Below are positions 10,888 through 19,254 of a stretch of DNA of 64,000 nucleotides, piece after piece. Made by a program: the position numbers and the translations under genes. The notes under the pieces are model-generated. The model was not told the origin of the DNA. It saw only the letters and a program-made list of their open reading frames with translations, and made no database searches. Every line of letters starts with the position of its first letter. Positions within the stretch are counted from its first letter, which is position 1. The DNA comes from an uncultured cyanobacterium. GTDB lineage: Bacteria > Cyanobacteriota > Cyanobacteriia > Cyanobacteriales > Nostocaceae. The stretch covers positions 124,001-188,000 of the forward strand of contig CAIVAU010000116.1 in assembly GCA_903903925.1 (NCBI GenBank). The letters run 5' to 3'.

Positions 10888-11210
10888 CCTTAATAGATTG
10901 AACTTTTTCAGCAAATGCACGGCTGAGGCAAAAAGTAGTCGGAGGATTCTGTTGCTTTTTGTTCGTAGTCCCCACAGTGAATTCAGGGCTTTCTTTGAGA
11001 AAGATCGTCCTTTTCCAAAACATTTGCTCAAGGAATAGGTGAATGTTTTGGCTGTATCGGTCAATGAAAAGTTTTTTGATCAGTTCTGATAAATGTACCA
11101 ATGCCATAGTAACGGTATTAGCGGTTGTTTTGAATTGAACTACCGATTAAGTCGCCCTCTGGCAAAATCAACAATAATCGAAGCAAATAAAAGGAGTAGA
11201 GCAATAACCT
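10888..11210. other. Intergenic, no recognisable feature
   Basis: 323 bases between the RRM gene and a small hypothetical gene. I see no credible reading frame, RNA or repeat. The last 40 bases carry AAAAGGAG upstream of the next start. Confidence 0.4.
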
Positions 11211-11546
11211 ATGACAAAGCAAAAATCATCGGCAAATGAATCGCAGCATATTCACAACTCCGGCACAGAGGCGGTCGAGACGGCTCAGGCGAAACAAGCC
11301 GGAGCGGCATTCGAGTGGCATCTTGGTCGAGTAACTCGCATGGGGAACTTCGAGATTGCTGGAGGCAGAGAAGTGACGATTATTTGGGAAGAGGGAGGCG
11401 TCAGTTCACAGCAAGGTGATATCACTGACGAGCAGTGGGAGATTTTTAAGCTGGCATTTTTAACGACTGGTCGGATTGCCGTGCTGAGCGACCGAGAAGG
11501 GGACAACTGGATGAGTGACTATCGGTGTCTAGAGGCAGTGCGGTAA
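11211..11546 (+). CDS. Hypothetical protein, 111 residues
   Basis: No family recognised. The N-terminal ~35 residues are polar and probably disordered (TKQKSSANESQHIHNSGTEA). The remainder is a compact globular stretch with alternating strands (FEWHLGRVTRMGNFEIAG, REVTIIWEEGG) and a conserved-looking end (ISDEQW-like ITDEQWEIFKLAF, DREGDNWMSDYRCLEAV). An AAGGAG motif lies about 18 bases upstream of the ATG. Codon use resembles the neighbours. It probably is a real cyanobacterial gene of unknown function. Confidence 0.6.
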   Translation: MTKQKSSANESQHIHNSGTEAVETAQAKQAGAAFEWHLGRVTRMGNFEIAGGREVTIIWEEGGVSSQQGDITDEQWEIFKLAFLTTGRIAVLSDREGDNWMSDYRCLEAVR

Positions 11547-11614
11547 AAAGTTGCCAGCATCTTTCCACTATTTTTGTAACGCCTCGAAAACATAATCATT
11601 CTGACTTGAGACTT

Positions 11615-11638
11615 CCACTCCTTCTAGGAGTGGGATTC
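11615..11638. repeat. Perfect hairpin followed by GGATTCT; IS200/IS605-like end remnant
   Basis: CCACTCC (11615-11621), TTCTA loop, GGAGTGG (11627-11633), then GATTCT. The same layout (hairpin running into GGATTC) occurs at 32733-32759 and near 43459-43483. It resembles the right-end/TnpB-guide hairpins of cyanobacterial IS200/IS605 elements. No tnpA or tnpB is nearby. Confidence 0.4.
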
Positions 11639-11698
11639 TAAGAAGATGTCACCATTTGTTAGCATGTATTGGGAATTGCTAACGAAAAAGTATCGGCA

Positions 11699-12199
11699 AT
11701 GAGTCTTATGCTAACCATCATTGGTTGTGGTAATCTCAATCGTAGCGATGACGCTGTGGGTGCAATAATTGCCCAACGCCTACAGCAATATCTTGCCGAA
11801 CATCCTCATCCTTATGTCCAAGTCTATGACTGTGGTACAGCAGGAATGGAAGTGATGTTTCAGGCAAGAGGCTGCAAAAAGTTAATTATTATTGATGCTA
11901 GTTCCACGGGTTCTGAACCTGGTGCTATGTTTAAAGTCCCTGGTAAAGAACTGGAAACGCTCCCAGAACCTAGCTATAATCTGCACGACTTTCGTTGGGA
12001 TAATGCTTTAGCCGCAGGTAGGAAAATCTTTAAAGATGACTTTCCCAAAGAGGTGACAGTTTACCTGATTGAGGCGGAGAATCTTGGTTTGGGACTAGAG
12101 TTAAGTCCTGCGATCAAATCTTCTGCTGACCTGCTTTTTGAAGAATTAAGTGCAATTATCAGGCAGAATTCAGGAGTCAGGAGTCAGGAGTCAGCGTAA
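11699..12199 (+). CDS. hupW: Hydrogenase maturation protease (HupW-type)
   Basis: Starts at MSLMLTIIGCGN (11699); a TTG 30 bases upstream is less likely. GCGNLNRSDDAVG is the signature of the HyaD/HupW peptidases, with the first nickel-sensing acid in RSDDAVG, and YDCGTAGMEV supplies the second conserved region. These cytoplasmic enzymes clip the C-terminus of the NiFe hydrogenase large subunit after metal insertion. No hydrogenase genes occur in this window. HupW (uptake HupSL) versus HoxW (bidirectional) cannot be separated rigorously; the sequence style favours HupW. The last residues (SGVRSQESA) are encoded by GAGTCAG heptamer repeat and overlap the convergent gene by 16 bases. Confidence 0.8.
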   Translation: MSLMLTIIGCGNLNRSDDAVGAIIAQRLQQYLAEHPHPYVQVYDCGTAGMEVMFQARGCKKLIIIDASSTGSEPGAMFKVPGKELETLPEPSYNLHDFRWDNALAAGRKIFKDDFPKEVTVYLIEAENLGLGLELSPAIKSSADLLFEELSAIIRQNSGVRSQESA

Positions 12200-12552
12200 A
12201 CTGATAGTTCATCGACTCTCATTTCAAAGGGCATTCCCTGATTGTATGGGGGACAGACGCGGATTTTAGCACTGCTGATGATTGAGTTGAGCAAAGATGC
12301 CATTGGCACAATTTGTTGTAAGACACGCCAGTTAGTCACTTGATCTGGACATTCAATGATCAATGTCAAAGCAGTCGCATCGGTATTTACATACCATCTA
12401 CAACGTGATAATAAATTTTGAATAGAGCGATCGCTACCTTCATAAAAATATTTGCTAATGGAATGCTCTAGTCGTTGACGCAGTACAATATCAGCCGATG
12501 TTGGTTGAAGGGGATGTGAATCATCATCATCGGATAAAAAATACTCTTTCAT
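12184..12552 (-). CDS. Conserved hypothetical protein, 122 residues
   Basis: Family not recognised. The protein is acidic at the start (FLSDDDDS), then mixed alpha/beta (SADIVLRQRLEHSISKYF, TDATALTLIIECPD, ISSAKIRVCPP). No signal or membrane segment is visible. It lies 19 bases downstream of the SagB-like gene on the same strand and probably forms an operon with it. Its final residues and stop (YADS, TGA) come from the reverse strand of a GAGTCAG heptamer repeat shared with the end of the hydrogenase protease gene. Confidence 0.55.
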   Translation of the reverse strand: MKEYFLSDDDDSHPLQPTSADIVLRQRLEHSISKYFYEGSDRSIQNLLSRCRWYVNTDATALTLIIECPDQVTNWRVLQQIVPMASLLNSIISSAKIRVCPPYNQGMPFEMRVDELSVYADS

Positions 12553-12571
12553 GCTTTTTAAATTTCTCCTA

Positions 12572-13129
12572 TTACGTTCCGATTACCATGGCATAGAGTA
12601 TATCTTTAGTGGTTTCCAGGAAATCTTTGGTTTCATCATCATAGTAAGCACCAATACCAAGAGGATGCTCTAGTTGCTTCTGACGACTTTTCTGTAAAGC
12701 TGTTTCTTGATAACCTTCTTCAATAAATTGATTTGGTTCAAAATAATCAGTTCCACAGACAAAAAGAACTTTCAGCCTTAAGCGTCTGACTTTCTTTACT
12801 TGCTGCTCTCCCAAAATCACACAAGCAGTGATAAACTCCTTGTTCTCAAAGCCTAAATCTTCATTGAGAGCAAGCTTGTCAAAATCAAAAATTATTTGTG
12901 TTTCTCTGTCATGAACATAAGCTGAAGCGGCAATTGCACTAAGATGATGTCCACTATCTAGAAAGCAGTACCTCACACTTCTGTCTTTATATTTCCAGCT
13001 AGACCTATAATAAACACAGCTCACAAAAAAAATGAATCCATTTATACTATTGACAGAGAAAATATGACTTTCCAAGCCATCATCAATTAATTCATAAATG
13101 AGTGTTAGACAATTATTTGCAATTTCCAC
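12572..13129 (-). CDS. SagB/ThcOx-like nitroreductase-family protein, 5' end disrupted by a MITE
   Basis: 185 residues from a GTG start. SSWKYKDRSVRYCFLDSGHHLSAI resembles the WKYGxRAFRYCxxDxGHA motif of SagB-type FMN dehydrogenases. The end, GIGAYYDDETKDFL...YAMVIG, resembles the C-terminus of the same family. At 185 residues it is far shorter than most SagB enzymes (several hundred), so it may be a domain variant or a shortened gene. The GTG has no ribosome-binding site. If the MITE at 13160-13273 and one target copy are removed, the frame extends 16 codons further to a GTG at 13298-13300, so the original start was probably lost. Function unknown; it may be inactive. Confidence 0.5.
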   Translation of the reverse strand: MEIANNCLTLIYELIDDGLESHIFSVNSINGFIFFVSCVYYRSSWKYKDRSVRYCFLDSGHHLSAIAASAYVHDRETQIIFDFDKLALNEDLGFENKEFITACVILGEQQVKKVRRLRLKVLFVCGTDYFEPNQFIEEGYQETALQKSRQKQLEHPLGIGAYYDDETKDFLETTKDILYAMVIGT

Positions 13130-13150
13130 ATGATTTGGACTTTGGACAAA

Positions 13151-13282
13151 AAGAAGTGGGGGTGCATCCCATTTTTGAAAATTCGTAGTGCGAGCCGGAA
13201 AGCTCGCTTATAATACACGTGAGCTTTCCGGCTCACACTACTGATCGTCTTTCTGAAAAACTGGGATGCTCCCAAGAAGTGG
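13151..13282. mobile_element. 114-bp MITE (13160-13273) with 9-bp target duplication
   Basis: The ends are GGGTGCATCCC (13160-13170) and GGGATGCTCCC (13263-13273), inverted repeats with one mismatch that continue imperfectly inward. The centre is a long hairpin: the 21-mer starting agtgcgagccggaaag (13187-13207) pairs with 13218-13238. The 9-mer AAGAAGTGG directly flanks both ends (13151-13159 and 13274-13282), a textbook target-site duplication. There is no coding capacity, so it must have been moved by a transposase supplied elsewhere. Confidence 0.88.
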
Positions 13283-13594
13283 TGCGCGAATATGACTCAC
13301 GAACCTAAAAAGTACGCATCAGAAATTACCCGAGTGATTTTTCAAACTGAGTTAAACCCTTAAAGCCTAAGAAAATTTACGCAGCGTCTGTAGCTTTGAT
13401 ACGCAACAGTAAGAAAAAGTTTGATTGTCAAGCTAAAACGCTTTCATGATCAGGGTTTTGCGAGGCTTGACCGCGCAACATTCTTGCCCAGTCGGGGGGT
13501 TTTACCTTGCAGTCTTCATTAAGAATTTAGACTTAATTTGTAACTCCCTTATGAGTAAATTCCTCTCACCCTGACAAAATGAGCGAACGTACAG
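13283..13594. other. Intergenic remainder between MITE and membrane-protein gene
   Basis: About 310 bases. The first 18 bases probably belonged to the 5' end of the SagB-like gene before the MITE arrived. The rest shows no gene, RNA or repeat that I can support. Confidence 0.4.
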
Positions 13595-15268
13595 TCATTT
13601 TTTTAAGTAAACATAATATGTATTTTCATTTACCACAGAACTCTTGTTATTGATGTGAAAAATATGCTTCTTAATGGAGTCTTTAAAATCTTTAAGCCAA
13701 TCAGTCGTTGAAATGCTAAAGTCAAAGGCATACTCATTAAAATCTTGACTCTGAAACCAATCAGATGAAGTGATTAAGAAATCGTGTTTTAATTGTGGAG
13801 GAACAATAATACAACGAATAAACTCTTTTTCTTTTATGCTATCTAAAGATTTATAAGCTCCTTTAATATCTTCTGGATTAAGAAAAATCCAACCTTTTTC
13901 TGCTTGACTCAAGTTATTTGTCATAAAGTCTGAGCGTTGACTACCATATGTAACTAAATATAAGTTGTTTCTTTTTTCTAAGTAATTAAGGTATGTTCCT
14001 ATTGAATGAGTCCATTCATAATAAACAAAAGGATTGGTAACAATGAGAATCGAGTCACTGATTATAGTATTTTTGTCTACTAAATTTAATAGAGTACTTG
14101 TAGTTTTCCCTTCGATTGTAAAATCATGGGCAATGCACCAAGCTTCATAAAACTTGAATGTTAGACAAAAAATTATTAAGAAAGAAAGTATTTTTCCTGA
14201 AAACCTAGAGTTGTTATTATTAATATTCCTATAAATTTGAACAAGTAAGATTGAATACCCTAGAATTCCTGGCACTAAATATCTGTTGCAAAAACCAGAT
14301 TTTGCATAAAGTAAAACCTGAGGTAATACAATCAAAGTAAATAGGATAAAAGTGGGAGAAGATAAAACCTTCGTCAAGAACACTCTGAAATTAAAATTAT
14401 TACGTCTATTGATTAATATAATTAAAATAAAAGCGACAAGTATTATCCATCCATATCCCTGTATTGTTAAATAATATGCTGCTCTCAAAATACTTGGAAA
14501 ATTTAACCCAGTAATACCAGCATATCCATTAGTTGTTCCGATAAAATATTTAATATATAGAACCTCTGACAAGAAAATTGATACTATAATCAATAGTGCT
14601 AGAGCATTATTCTTTATAGCTTGACGCCACGGACAGGAATTAAAATGGCGAAATTGCCATATTTTGATAAAAGCTATTGCCGGAATCAAAAGAATAAAAC
14701 TCTCTTTACTTAGTGACATCAGTAAAGTAGAAGCAATGAATAATAATTCGTAGAGAAGTCTGTTTTTAGTGTTTTTTACGCTTAGTACTGTAAATATTAA
14801 TGTAACTGAGAGCCAAAATATACCGTTCGTTTCATTATCAAGGAGATGAAAGCCTACTTCTAATTGAAAACCCAAAACTGACAACAAAGAAAAGAATAGA
14901 GCCTCTTTGAAGGAAAATCGGATTAATTTTGCAAAAACAAACAAAAAAAATGTAGTCATAGCAATTAGAATTCCTGTGTAAAATGACCACAGAAATCTAT
15001 TAATTCCAAATAGTTTTGATTCTATATAATAATTGAAAACAAAAAATGGTCTAAATCTTCCTTCAATTCCAAGAAATTCATTTACAGTTGCTTTAAACAA
15101 TTCTTCAATAAAATTCTTTTTTTGCAGACTATGGTTTACGGAAATTATCACATGTTCATCTATAAAATGGTACCCAGCGAATAAAGTTCCACTTGTAATA
15201 AAAATTAAAAACAAAACTCCAAAAATAATTAGTAGCGCTCTCAAATAATAGTTTTTCTGGATTGACAT
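13595..15268 (-). CDS. Polytopic membrane protein, probable GT-C-type glycosyltransferase
   Basis: 557 residues. About ten hydrophobic segments lie between residues 10 and 375, followed by a soluble C-terminal domain. The first external loop has FIDEH after membrane segment 1, the acidic DE-type motif typical of GT-C (PMT/ArnT-like) transferases that use polyprenyl-phosphate sugars; GRFRPFFVFNYYIESK follows. The acceptor and sugar are unknown. Codon use is noticeably AT-rich against the neighbours, and the gene is flanked by gene-poor DNA and a MITE, both hints of horizontal acquisition. TAGGAGGTTTT precedes the ATG, a good ribosome-binding site. Confidence 0.6.
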   Translation of the reverse strand: MSIQKNYYLRALLIIFGVLFLIFITSGTLFAGYHFIDEHVIISVNHSLQKKNFIEELFKATVNEFLGIEGRFRPFFVFNYYIESKLFGINRFLWSFYTGILIAMTTFFLFVFAKLIRFSFKEALFFSLLSVLGFQLEVGFHLLDNETNGIFWLSVTLIFTVLSVKNTKNRLLYELLFIASTLLMSLSKESFILLIPAIAFIKIWQFRHFNSCPWRQAIKNNALALLIIVSIFLSEVLYIKYFIGTTNGYAGITGLNFPSILRAAYYLTIQGYGWIILVAFILIILINRRNNFNFRVFLTKVLSSPTFILFTLIVLPQVLLYAKSGFCNRYLVPGILGYSILLVQIYRNINNNNSRFSGKILSFLIIFCLTFKFYEAWCIAHDFTIEGKTTSTLLNLVDKNTIISDSILIVTNPFVYYEWTHSIGTYLNYLEKRNNLYLVTYGSQRSDFMTNNLSQAEKGWIFLNPEDIKGAYKSLDSIKEKEFIRCIIVPPQLKHDFLITSSDWFQSQDFNEYAFDFSISTTDWLKDFKDSIKKHIFHINNKSSVVNENTYYVYLKK

Positions 15269-15645
15269 AAAACCTCCTAATAATCCAAATTGCGGTCTTT
15301 AAGCTCCTGCGCAGCTAGATTGTATAAGACGAAAACGTAAAATTATTGTAGTGCGACCCAAGAAGCCCGCGTCCCATATACAAATTAAGTGCGCGACAGC
15401 TTAGTAGATACCCATCATCCCGTTCATATTTTGAATTCTTCGAGTGATAGCTTTGGTTAGATGTTGGTAGATTTGATGTAAATAGTCAACCCTATGTGCG
15501 ATTTTTCAGATTAGATAATCTGCTATGTAATTATAGTAGTATTTTTTACAAAACACTTACTTCGCTACAGACTTGTGTTTATACTATTGTAATGTAGCTT
15601 ACTTAGTATATATCTGTTTATTCTTCATAAAAAAAACACACTATC

Positions 15646-15747
15646 AGGCGATCGGGTGACTGATATCTTGCACCTGGGCTATTAGCCCGGAACTTCAGTT
15701 CTGGGCGGGATATCGGGCTGATTCAGAATGGTGCACTCCGATCAGGA
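15646..15747. ncRNA. Nested inverted repeats: small structured RNA or MITE-like element
   Basis: Three concentric complementarities are visible: GATCGGGTG (15650-15658) with CACTCCGATC (15734-15743, one bulge), TGCACC (15669-15674) with GGTGCA (15730-15735), and AGCCCG (15684-15689) with CGGGCT (15714-15719). A central hairpin GCCCGGAAC-TTCA-GTTCTGGGC lies at 15685-15706. Several of these helices are mutually exclusive, so alternative folds are likely. Neither a transposase nor a target duplication is evident. Confidence 0.35.
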
Positions 15748-16109
15748 GATATACTTTGCACAGCAGTGTATTTTCAAACGAATCAATGCCAATTTACCGA
15801 AGCTTGTACTGCCTAGTCTTAGGCATGAATGATATTTTTTGTCAATGCGTAAATCCGTCCTAGTAGTGAAGATAAATCCTGCGTAAATATCATAATTAGG
15901 AACTTCCACATAAAAAAATCTCCTCTTCCTAGGATTGACGGTTAACTGTTAATCGTCTAATCTTCCATTAGTCATTTTGCTCTGGAAATTACTTATTCTA
16001 GAGTATATAAAGATTCACAAACATCAAAATATAAACTGATCAGAATTATGTATTCTAAGTTTAAAGGGTCAGTAATTACAGGGAATAAGGCCAAAAAATC
16101 TACTACAGT

Positions 16110-16143
16110 GACTTCTTATGTGATTAAAATCACATAAGAAGTC
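16110..16143. promoter_or_regulatory. Perfect 16-bp inverted repeat with 2-bp spacer
   Basis: GACTTCTTATGTGATT (16110-16125) is followed by AA and its exact reverse complement (16128-16143). It lies 100 bases upstream of the small gene at 16243. No T-run follows, so an operator for a dimeric regulator or a transcript hairpin is more likely than a terminator. Confidence 0.4.
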
Positions 16144-16242
16144 TAATTAGAATCACCAGTGCTTGTTGAGCTACATCAACTATCAAATGAGGAAAATGAA
16201 TAAAAGTGGAGGGAAGAAACTGCCAACTATGCTCTAATCAAG

Positions 16243-16458
16243 ATGATTCGTACACTCGTTGAATCTGCTTTTCAGACAGGATGTCTTAGTGTTGAATCTG
16301 AAGGTCTTCTTCATCAAGTGCTAGCGACAAAAAGTTATCAGTCAGCGGATTTGGCTGATATAGCAGCACTCTATGATGCAGTTCGCACCGGAGCAATAAA
16401 ACGAGAAGCACCCTCAAATCTAGTGATGAAATTTCCTATGCGTGATAGAAAAAGCTAA
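16243..16458 (+). CDS. Small hypothetical protein, 71 residues
   Basis: The protein (MIRTLVESAFQTGCLSVESEG..., LATKSYQSADLADIAALYDAVRTGAIKRE) is predicted helical with a basic end and no cysteines beyond one. Similar short proteins with a SxADLxxIxxLxxAVxxGxIxRE pattern are common in filamentous cyanobacteria, but no function is known to me. A GGAGGGAAG motif lies about 35 bases upstream of the ATG, too far for a standard site. Confidence 0.6.
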   Translation: MIRTLVESAFQTGCLSVESEGLLHQVLATKSYQSADLADIAALYDAVRTGAIKREAPSNLVMKFPMRDRKS

Positions 16459-16500
16459 AACTCCCAGAAAGTCGTCTGCTAGGGCTGCAAGGAGATTTAG

Positions 16501-16608
16501 ATGGCACCTGTCCAGTCAAGCGAACAGGATAAACTTAAAACTCTTTCAAGTGTTATTTTTGAAAACCATGAAGGTCAGCCAGAGAATAAGCTAAGATCAG
16601 GTACATAG
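16501..16608 (+). CDS. Possible small protein, 35 residues
   Basis: An ATG eight bases after AAGGAG opens a 35-codon frame (MAPVQSSEQDKLKTLSSVIF...) ending TAG at 16606-16608. The ribosome-binding site is better than that of most neighbours. No family recognised; it could be a remnant or a chance frame. Confidence 0.25.
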   Translation: MAPVQSSEQDKLKTLSSVIFENHEGQPENKLRSGT

Positions 16609-17024
16609 GGGTAAAAGTAAAGCCGAGTCATAAGAATTGCCAGTGATGCCAATAACTACAAGTAGGCAAATCAAGCAACCGCAAATAACATTGTTTTGGA
16701 GTGTCTTTTACTACATAATGGATGTAAGGGTCCATCAGCAACTCTGAACCTGCTTAGGAAAACTCCTGAATCATGTTATGACTTCTATGAAGTAGACATT
16801 TTCTAAATGAACCAGACACAGACTAAACGTAACTGGTACAATAACCACAGATTCTATGATCCAATGATTTCCACAGAAGCGGAAACAACAAGCAAGTCTT
16901 TGGCTTGGGTCATGAAACGCAAGCTAAGCGGTACGTTTTACGAACCGCAACAAGCCTGCAATCTACTGGGAGAAAACCCAGATGTTGACAGAATTAACGA
17001 CGTTTATAAAGGCAGAAGCAGTAG
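16609..17024 (+). other. Region upstream of the DUF6679-like gene
   Basis: An ATG at 16807 opens a frame (MNQTQTKRNWYNNHRFYD...) that stays open past 17024 but shifts out of phase with the well-supported gene at 17025 and ends in shadow sequence. It could be a translated leader or a degraded 5' extension. I see no RNA gene or repeat here. Confidence 0.3.
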
Positions 17025-17336
17025 ATGCTACACCGCAAGATTTATCAACTGTGTTGCGATGGGCGGGAGGTATGCGTTTTCTTGCGGGACCAGCAACGCT
17101 GGATTGAACGCGCCCGCATCATCGATATAGAGGGAGATCTAGTCACCCTCCGTTATGAAACAGAAGAAGAGGACGAAATATGTTCTTGGGAGGAAATGGT
17201 TCGCCTCGAAAGCATTGGCGCTGTAACGCAAAAATTAGCTTCAGTGCCACGCGGTAATGTAGAACCTTTGATGACAGAAGATTGTCCGGAAGCTGAACGC
17301 ATTCGTAATCATTACACTGACTCAAATCCAGAATAA
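17025..17336 (+). CDS. Conserved cyanobacterial small protein (DUF6679-like)
   Basis: 103 residues. The N-terminus MLHRKIYQLCCDGREVCVFLRDQQRW and the strand-rich middle (RARIIDIEGDLVTLRYETEEEDEICSW) look like a small beta-barrel domain conserved in cyanobacteria; I place it in DUF6679 from memory, not from a search. The acidic second half (EEEDEICSWEEMVRLESIGAVTQKLASV) suggests a cytoplasmic protein. Function unknown. Confidence 0.7.
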   Translation: MLHRKIYQLCCDGREVCVFLRDQQRWIERARIIDIEGDLVTLRYETEEEDEICSWEEMVRLESIGAVTQKLASVPRGNVEPLMTEDCPEAERIRNHYTDSNPE

Positions 17337-17337
17337 A

Positions 17338-17400
17338 AGGAATCAGGAGTTAGAAGTTAGTACCTATTCTGACTTCTGACTCCTGACTCCAGACTCCTGA
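17338..17400. repeat. GAGTCAG-type heptamers at the end of the beta-CASP gene
   Basis: Heptamer units occur in both orientations: gagttag on the left (17346-17358) and CTGACTC-type units at 17369-17399. The right-hand units supply the C-terminal tail of the beta-CASP gene. Confidence 0.8.
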
Positions 17401-19064
17401 TGATCACCGTTGCGTTCAAAAGCAGGACAGTAACCTTCAAGAGTTACCTTGAAGTTATATAGGGGGGAGGCGGCGTTCCAACACCGCTGACCTCTTTGGT
17501 GTCGGCATGTGCCGCAGCAGTCTACATCAGGCAAAACATAGCGATCGCTAGTTTGGTTGAGTACCTCTCGTTGCGACAACCCCCTAAGTACCAGTTCTTC
17601 TCCTTGCCAACGAGCTTCGATTAGACCTGTATCGGCAAAATGCCGCCAACGAGGGTCGGCAGCAATGGCATCGGGAAGCGTAATCGTGACTACTGTTCCT
17701 AACTCTGTCAGCTCACCTTCATAATTAGTCTCAGGGGCAGCCGGTTGCAAAAATGTTTCACCAATAGGCAGTTCCACTAATGTGCCAGATGCTGGAGAAT
17801 GAACGTGGTAGCGGTTTTGCAACTCTTCCAAGCTAGTGAGATCTGCTAAGTAGGTAGGAGAACCGTGGACAAAAACAACGTGCTTAGGTCGCAAATTATG
17901 AATGAGCTGAGTTGTTCCCGGACCGTCACTATGTTGAGCAAGGAAATAGTTTTCTACGGCAGTTAGTCCTAAGTATTCTTTGTTAACTTTTATATTGGTT
18001 TTTTCTGGCAAAAATGTGAGCCAACGACCATTTCCGGGTTGATAGTATGCACCCAGATCAGTTTTAGAGTCAGTGATGACAATACACGGGGATTTGCCAA
18101 CAGTCGAACGCTGTTCTGGCTGCAAACGACGCACGCGGGGACGTATCCGTTCATCCCAAAAGAGCGGTTGATGGCGAGCAAAGTTCTGGACTGATGGGGG
18201 AAAGTGAGGTAGCAGTTCTAGATAGGCATCGCACCCAGTAGCCACAGTGCCATTAACCCAGATATCTAAATTCCGTCCAGTAAAGTGGTGATGACTGCGT
18301 AAGAGCATCAGCAGTTCTTGACCTAGCCCTAAAGTAGGTGTGGGCATGAGTACGGAGGTATTTTCGGCGATCGCCCGATTGATTCTTTCGGCTAGTTGAT
18401 TTTCTTGGTGGCGGCGGTGGGGATGACGAGAAGTCCCATAAGTGCCTTCAATAATCAGCACATCCAACTCTAATCCCCGCAATTCATCTAGACGCAGACC
18501 TTCTACTAACCGCGAGTTCGACAAGAAAAAGTCTCCCGTGTACAGAAGCTTGTAACAGCGATGCTTGGTAGTGTAGGTGAGCAAAATCGCCACAGCTCCA
18601 GGTAGATGCCCACAGGGAATTATTTCTGCCACCAAACCGTCTTTAAACTCTATAGGCGATCGCAACGGCAAGGCTTGACAAAATTGCGGAATTTCCTTAC
18701 GGTCTTGTTGATCTAACCAATTTAAGGGCAATAATTTGCTAGTTACCTCACTAGCGTAGACGGGTAGCAGTGGATAAGCCTTGTGCAGTGCTAGCAACCC
18801 TCTGGCGTGATCAGAGTGAGCGTGACTAATGAGAACCAAGTCTGCCGGCAAAGGCACTTTACCTTGACGTGCTGATTTTGTCAATCCACTTGCCAGTGGT
18901 GAAATATCCCTCAAGCCACAGTCAAGTAAGATCCGGTGTGGTCCCATCCGTACCAATAAACAAACGCCCTCATCATCATGGTCGGCTCCATAGGGCAAAC
19001 ATTCTAATTCACTAGCTGGCTCCCCTGCATCAAAGTTAGGGAACCCCAATAGGCGATCGCTCAT
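17364..19064 (-). CDS. Metallo-beta-lactamase/beta-CASP family ribonuclease-like hydrolase
   Basis: 566 residues from the ATG at 19062-19064, preceded by GGAGGG; a TTG 42 bases upstream is possible but weaker. The MBL fold has the metal motif SHAHSDH (about residue 79) plus GHLPGA and YTGDF. A beta-CASP region follows (FVHGSP near 420 and downstream), as in RNase J/CPSF-73-like exonucleases. The final quarter includes a Cys cluster (DVDCCGTCRHQRGQRCW), probably a zinc site, unusual for RNase J. RNA or DNA processing is inferred from fold. The last ten residues (SGVRSQKSE) are encoded by heptamer repeat. Confidence 0.8.
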   Translation of the reverse strand: MSDRLLGFPNFDAGEPASELECLPYGADHDDEGVCLLVRMGPHRILLDCGLRDISPLASGLTKSARQGKVPLPADLVLISHAHSDHARGLLALHKAYPLLPVYASEVTSKLLPLNWLDQQDRKEIPQFCQALPLRSPIEFKDGLVAEIIPCGHLPGAVAILLTYTTKHRCYKLLYTGDFFLSNSRLVEGLRLDELRGLELDVLIIEGTYGTSRHPHRRHQENQLAERINRAIAENTSVLMPTPTLGLGQELLMLLRSHHHFTGRNLDIWVNGTVATGCDAYLELLPHFPPSVQNFARHQPLFWDERIRPRVRRLQPEQRSTVGKSPCIVITDSKTDLGAYYQPGNGRWLTFLPEKTNIKVNKEYLGLTAVENYFLAQHSDGPGTTQLIHNLRPKHVVFVHGSPTYLADLTSLEELQNRYHVHSPASGTLVELPIGETFLQPAAPETNYEGELTELGTVVTITLPDAIAADPRWRHFADTGLIEARWQGEELVLRGLSQREVLNQTSDRYVLPDVDCCGTCRHQRGQRCWNAASPLYNFKVTLEGYCPAFERNGDHQESGVRSQKSE

Positions 19065-19254
19065 GCTCTCTACCCTCCAACCTCCTTCAGAATGGATATT
19101 TCCCAAAAGCCACGAATTACCAGCGGGACTCTCAACAGAAGCCTGAATAGCGGAAACCGACCCTCATAACTTCAGAGTTTGACCAAGAACGGGGTGTGGG
19201 GTGTAGGGTGTGGGGGAAGATAGAATAACCTCACCCCAAACAGAAGCCCCTACA

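Larger units (their letters stand above)
15269..16242. other. Gene-free 970-base region with two structured elements
   Basis: No credible reading frame. It contains the nested inverted-repeat element at 15646-15747 and the perfect palindrome at 16110-16143, described separately. The remainder is AT-rich and carries a short gatt..gttaac-type repeat near 15937-15955. Confidence 0.5.

Noticed and set aside
10750-11107. Two minus-strand frames of about 100 codons behind the RRM gene
   Set aside because: They overlap the RRM gene antisense, show no domain and have poor codon character.
13283-13594. Possible transposase remnant beside the MITE
   Set aside because: Translations on both strands gave only short frames without transposase motifs.
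16807-17130. 107-codon frame upstream of the DUF6679-like gene
   Set aside because: Its second half overlaps the well-supported gene at 17025 in another frame, and the start has no convincing ribosome-binding site. Kept only as a remark.
19107-19250. GGGTGTG-rich stretch considered as a G-quadruplex or RNA feature
   Set aside because: It is one more degenerate heptamer tract; no paired structure beyond that.
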